Positions 5,955 to 6,660 of a stretch of DNA of 6,660 nt are shown piece after piece (positions within the stretch are counted from its first letter, which is position 1; each line of letters begins with the position of its first letter). The DNA lies in NCBI GenBank assembly GCA_018239705.1, contig JAFEGS010000055.1, positions 1-6,660 of the forward strand. Direction: 5' to 3'. Made by a program: the position numbers and the translations under genes. The stretch is from Verrucomicrobiota bacterium. GTDB lineage: Bacteria > Chlamydiota > Chlamydiia > Chlamydiales > FEN-1388. The notes beneath the pieces were generated by a model. The model ran no database searches. It worked only from the letters and a program-made list of their open reading frames with translations, and was not told the DNA's origin.

Positions 5955-6660
5955 ATGGTTCAACTGCCTGAAAAGGCACCTGATTGGCAAAATATAGTAA
6001 AACATAACTTTAAGAACGTCTTTAAGCTTTCAGAACATTCTGTTATTCAAGAACTTATAGAGAAAACAGATCGGCTGTATTACTATTGGGACAAGGTGCG
6101 ATCTCAGCCATTACCCCCAGAATTTGACAAGAAAGAGGTGTGGGCATTTCTTCGCTTTAGAAGACATCTGAATAGCAGCACTAGCCCTATCCTGGACGTT
6201 AAGGGCAAACCCTTCACATTCTGGCAGACGGATGAGATACAAAAGAGCCTACACCTCATAGATCAGAGTACTGCAGGAAATCTGGCTCTTTGGGATCCGG
6301 ACTCAGATAAGAAAGCCTCTGCAAAGTATATGGTCGCCTCTTTGATGGAAGAAGCTATTACATCTAGCCAAATCGAGGGGGCAGTGGCCACTATTAAAGA
6401 GGCCAAGAAAATGCTGCTGGAAAACAGAAAGCCTAAAAATACCTCTGAACGGATGATTTATAACAATTTTTTGACAATGCAGTCGCTCAAAGAGGTGTGT
6501 AAAAAGGATTTAACAATCCAGCTAGTTCTAGAGCTTCATGCATCGATTACGAAGGGTACGCTGGAATCGTCCGAAGATGAAGGTAATTTTAGAACAACCA
6601 CTGTAAGCGTAGTAACTCCTTACGGAGAGGTACTCTTCACGCCGCCTCCTGCCGAGGAAA
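5955..6660 (+). CDS. Fic-family protein, N-terminal part (partial at right edge)
   Basis: Fic proteins transfer AMP or related groups from nucleotides to target-protein hydroxyls. The visible 235 residues cover the Fic_N-type leader and the start of the Fic fold. SSQIEG at 137-142 matches the inhibitory helix motif (S/T)xxxE(G/N), with Glu141 as the predicted blocking residue; its position ahead of the Fic core indicates a class II, self-inhibited enzyme. LHASITKGTL (194-203), GNFRTT (210-215) and FTPPPAEE (228-235) match typical Fic segments. The catalytic HPFxDGNGR motif would lie beyond 6660, so activity cannot be judged. ATG at 5955 is chosen because AGGTGA lies 5 nt upstream and an in-frame stop at 5937-5939 limits extension; GTG at 5946 is the only other in-frame start. 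It is divergent from the F-box gene. Fic proteins of this type often end in a winged-helix domain, not visible here. Confidence 0.88.
   Translation, partial: MVQLPEKAPDWQNIVKHNFKNVFKLSEHSVIQELIEKTDRLYYYWDKVRSQPLPPEFDKKEVWAFLRFRRHLNSSTSPILDVKGKPFTFWQTDEIQKSLHLIDQSTAGNLALWDPDSDKKASAKYMVASLMEEAITSSQIEGAVATIKEAKKMLLENRKPKNTSERMIYNNFLTMQSLKEVCKKDLTIQLVLELHASITKGTLESSEDEGNFRTTTVSVVTPYGEVLFTPPPAEE

Overview
This 6.66-kb stretch is bacterial: compact genes, Shine-Dalgarno sites and sigma70-like promoters. Its content suggests an accessory region of a host-associated bacterium, possibly an amoeba-associated intracellular one (environmental Chlamydiae or Legionellales type). The main clues are a gene with a eukaryotic-type F-box and a nuclear-localisation-like basic cluster, and a Fic-family gene. 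The taxon is an inference. Base composition is a mosaic: one line of the pobA-like gene is 60% GC and one line of the F-box gene is 30% GC (hand counts of 60 bases each).

Layout, right to left. A Fic-family protein reads rightward from 5955 and leaves the window before its catalytic motif. It is divergent from an F-box-like gene on the minus strand (5689-4241). The 265-bp gap between them holds a perfect 35-bp inverted repeat whose arms are themselves palindromic, a possible operator. Next on the minus strand come a polar 178-residue unknown protein with its own good promoter (4080-3544), a CPA1-type Na+/H+ antiporter (3470-1911), and a p-hydroxybenzoate hydroxylase 18 bp behind it (1892-717). 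A secreted C1q/BclA-like jelly-roll protein follows (668-78), with a strong promoter inside the end of the hydroxylase gene. A possible further minus-strand gene starts at 72 and runs off the left edge.

Functional reading. The right half (178-residue protein, F-box protein, Fic protein) looks like host-interaction or toxin-type cargo. The antiporter and hydroxylase look like a two-gene transcription unit for ion/pH balance and aromatic-acid oxidation, with no further aromatic-pathway genes visible. The left end encodes an exported protein. No RNA gene, CRISPR array, transposase or integrase is seen, and no gene-free stretch exceeds 300 bp.
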